Source: Desulfobulbaceae bacterium DB1 (GTDB taxonomy: Bacteria > Desulfobacterota > Desulfobulbia > Desulfobulbales > SURF-16). From it: 64,000 nucleotides of DNA. This document shows positions 62,499 to 64,000 of this stretch, one piece after another (position 1 is the stretch's first letter; every line of letters starts with the position of its first letter). Where the stretch lies: contig MQUF01000005.1 of assembly GCA_001914235.1 (NCBI GenBank), forward strand, positions 1 through 64,000. The letters are read 5' to 3'. The notes under the pieces were generated by a model. That model was given only the letters and a program-made list of their open reading frames with translations, made no database searches and was not told the origin of the DNA. The position numbers and the translations under genes are program-made.

Positions 62499-63910
62499 TT
62501 CTTCTCTCCCTCGCCTTGTTTGTCCGTGCCTTTTTTGATGAGGCGAGAGGTGGTGGCCCGCAGCCGCGATTCCGAATCAAGGAGGAAATTGGCCTTCACC
62601 ACCACCTTTTCACCGGCGCGGATGCCGGAGATGATCTGCACCTTGCCGTTGCCGCGCACTCCGGTTTCAATCTCCCGGGGCTCGAAGGTTCCCGCCTCGA
62701 TTTCGACAAAGGCCAGCTTGCGCGTGCCGGTGTCCATGACCGCTGAATCAGGGATCACCACCCCTTCCGTCGAGGTCAGGTCAATGGCGACGTCGGCGTA
62801 CATGGCGGGCTTGAGAAGGAATTCCTGGTTGGCGAATTCAAAGCGCACCTTCAGCGTCCGGCTCTCGGGGTTCAGAAAGGGATAGATGTAGGTGGCCTTG
62901 CCCTGCAATCTGATCCCCGGCGCATGAGGCAGGGTCAGCGTGGCTTCCTGACCGACGGCAATCCGGCCGGCCTCGTACTCATAGAGGTTCGCCTCAATCC
63001 AGACCCTGGACAGATCGGTGATGGTGAAGAGTTCCTGGCCGGGAACGATCTGCTGGCCCTCAAAGATGGATTTGGCGGTAACGAAACCGGCCACCGGCGC
63101 GTTCAGTGTAACGGCGCGGCTCGTCTTCCCTTCCCGTTCAAGATCATTGATAAATGCACTCGGCACGTCGAAAAGCTCAAGCCGGCGCCGGGCCGAGTCG
63201 AACAGTTGCTGTCCGAGTTTGCGAAGCGCCAGGTCCTGGTTGCTGCTGAATTTGGCCGCGGTTTCCCTGGCCTGGAGAAACTCTTCCTGGCTGGTGAGGA
63301 GCGTCGGCGAATAGAGACTGAGGATGGGCTGACCTGCGGTGACCAGCTGGCCGTTGAAATTGACGGACAGGGATTCGACCCAGCCGTCGACCTTGGTGTG
63401 GACGTGACGGATGCGGGTTTCATCAGCGGTGATGAGACCCGCGGCGCGGACAGTGCGGCTGAGGCGTTCCCGCGTCGCGGGCGCCGTCTGCATCCCGGAC
63501 GCTTTCATTGCTTCCGGACCGACATGGATTGTCACCCTGTCATCCGGCACGACGATTTTACCGGCCCGGCCCGGCTCCTGGAGATCGCTGAAAAAATTCT
63601 CCTCTTCCGCCGATGGGGAGGCAGGTCCGGCGGCCTGCTGCGGCACGGCCTCGATCTTGACCAGATCCATGCCGCAGATCGGGCATTGACCTGGTTCATC
63701 GGTGATGATCTCCGGATGCATGGGACAGGTGTATTGCTGCTGCTCCGCGGCCGTGTTCTTCTCCGCGTCGTGATCGTGGGCAGGAGAGCCGCCCAGACGC
63801 AGCATGAGCCCTGTTCCGACGGCTACGGCAAGGACAAGGATGACGACGACCATGAGCAATCGGTTCCGCTTCCCTGTGGTCTGCCCGGTCTTGGCCATGT
63901 TATCCGCCAT
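62495..63910 (-). CDS. cusB: CusB-type periplasmic adaptor with heavy-metal-binding domain
   Basis: A 471-residue membrane-fusion protein. The N-terminal membrane anchor (about 18-38) is followed by a His-rich linker and a heavy-metal-binding domain (YTCPMHPEIITDEPGQCPICGMDL, about 58-82). The adaptor's barrel-sandwich, helical hairpin (about 180-265) and beta-barrel domains follow. It links the CusA-like pump to an outer-membrane channel and may hand metal to the pump. The ATG at 63910 has AAAGGAGG six bases upstream, so it was chosen over an ATG 13 codons earlier that lies inside a tandem repeat. Confidence 0.93.
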   Translation of the reverse strand: MADNMAKTGQTTGKRNRLLMVVVILVLAVAVGTGLMLRLGGSPAHDHDAEKNTAAEQQQYTCPMHPEIITDEPGQCPICGMDLVKIEAVPQQAAGPASPSAEEENFFSDLQEPGRAGKIVVPDDRVTIHVGPEAMKASGMQTAPATRERLSRTVRAAGLITADETRIRHVHTKVDGWVESLSVNFNGQLVTAGQPILSLYSPTLLTSQEEFLQARETAAKFSSNQDLALRKLGQQLFDSARRRLELFDVPSAFINDLEREGKTSRAVTLNAPVAGFVTAKSIFEGQQIVPGQELFTITDLSRVWIEANLYEYEAGRIAVGQEATLTLPHAPGIRLQGKATYIYPFLNPESRTLKVRFEFANQEFLLKPAMYADVAIDLTSTEGVVIPDSAVMDTGTRKLAFVEIEAGTFEPREIETGVRGNGKVQIISGIRAGEKVVVKANFLLDSESRLRATTSRLIKKGTDKQGEGEKK

Positions 63911-63926
63911 GGTGCCTCCTTTATGC

Positions 63927-64000
63927 GTTCCAGCGGTTGAGCGTTCCATCGTTCCAGCGTTTGAACGTTTCAGCGTTTCAGCGTTTCAGCGTTTCAGCGT
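63927..64000. repeat. 8-bp tandem repeat (GTTTCAGC-type) upstream of the cus genes
   Basis: At least nine 8-bp units in register run to the window edge: GTTCCAGC, GGTTGAGC, GTTCCATC, GTTCCAGC, GTTTGAAC, then four exact GTTTCAGC. The array begins 16 bp upstream of the cusB-like start, in the leader or promoter of the efflux operon. Its right end is not seen. Confidence 0.85.

Overview
The window looks like chromosome from a Gram-negative, anaerobic Desulfobacterota (Deltaproteobacteria), probably a Desulfobulbales-like lineage. This is inferred from gene content, not from a marker phylogeny. Supporting genes are a single-subunit assimilatory-type sulfite reductase, three large multiheme c-type cytochromes, a stand-alone AICAR transformylase, a fused ispDF, an LPS gene run, TamA/TamB and PilT. 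Most of the window is well-packed housekeeping DNA. The only clear mobile element is the start of an IS110-type transposase at the left edge.

Layout. 1-0.8 kb: IS110 fragment and a nested inverted repeat. 0.8-5.1 kb: thiamine thiazole genes thiF-thiS-thiG-thiH, then a purH-like gene. 5.2-10.8 kb (minus): PAS protein, hybrid histidine kinase, substrate-binding lipoprotein and outer-membrane porin, which look like a sensing unit. 10.9-13.1 kb (minus): a nine-heme lipoprotein cytochrome translationally coupled to rlpA. 13.3-18.1 kb: pyrG, pilT, kdsA, kdsC, lptC. 18.2-23.8 kb: amidohydrolase and AMP nucleosidase, pyrF, and the shikimate genes aroD-aroE-aroA. 24.1-24.3 kb: a candidate terminator-ended small RNA with anti-Shine-Dalgarno loops. 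24.4-31.2 kb: thpR, a NhaD/ArsB-type permease with a universal stress protein, then nif3, zinc-ribbon protein, RNase P RNA and ispDF. 31.4-39.3 kb: a CAU tRNA, sulfite reductase, rmuC-cysK, the lower-glycolysis run gap-rimI-pgk-tpiA-secG, and tRNA-Leu(GAG). 39.4-45.6 kb: the cytochrome island. 46-57.3 kb: a periplasmic peptidyl-prolyl isomerase, a NarL/NarX-type two-component pair, a spermidine-synthase-like membrane protein, tamB and tamA. 57.3-64 kb (minus): an SLC13/ArsB-type permease and a Cus/Czc-type metal efflux set.

The most notable region is the cytochrome island. The decaheme cytochrome gene at 40217-43624 is interrupted by one in-frame UGA at codon 126. The same frame then stays open for more than 1000 codons. 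Directly after the UGA lies a 7-bp hairpin with an AGUU loop, starting 16 nt after the UGA, which fits the bacterial SECIS rules. I read this as a selenocysteine-containing multiheme cytochrome. Its gene and the neighbouring octaheme (hydroxylamine-oxidoreductase-like) cytochrome gene both have a sigma-54-like promoter and related palindromic sites upstream, which suggests shared enhancer-binding control.

A second theme is short tandem repeats of 7-8 bp in many intergenic gaps (near 5.1, 19.9, 47.85, 50.96, 58.6 and 63.95 kb). Each has a different unit sequence.
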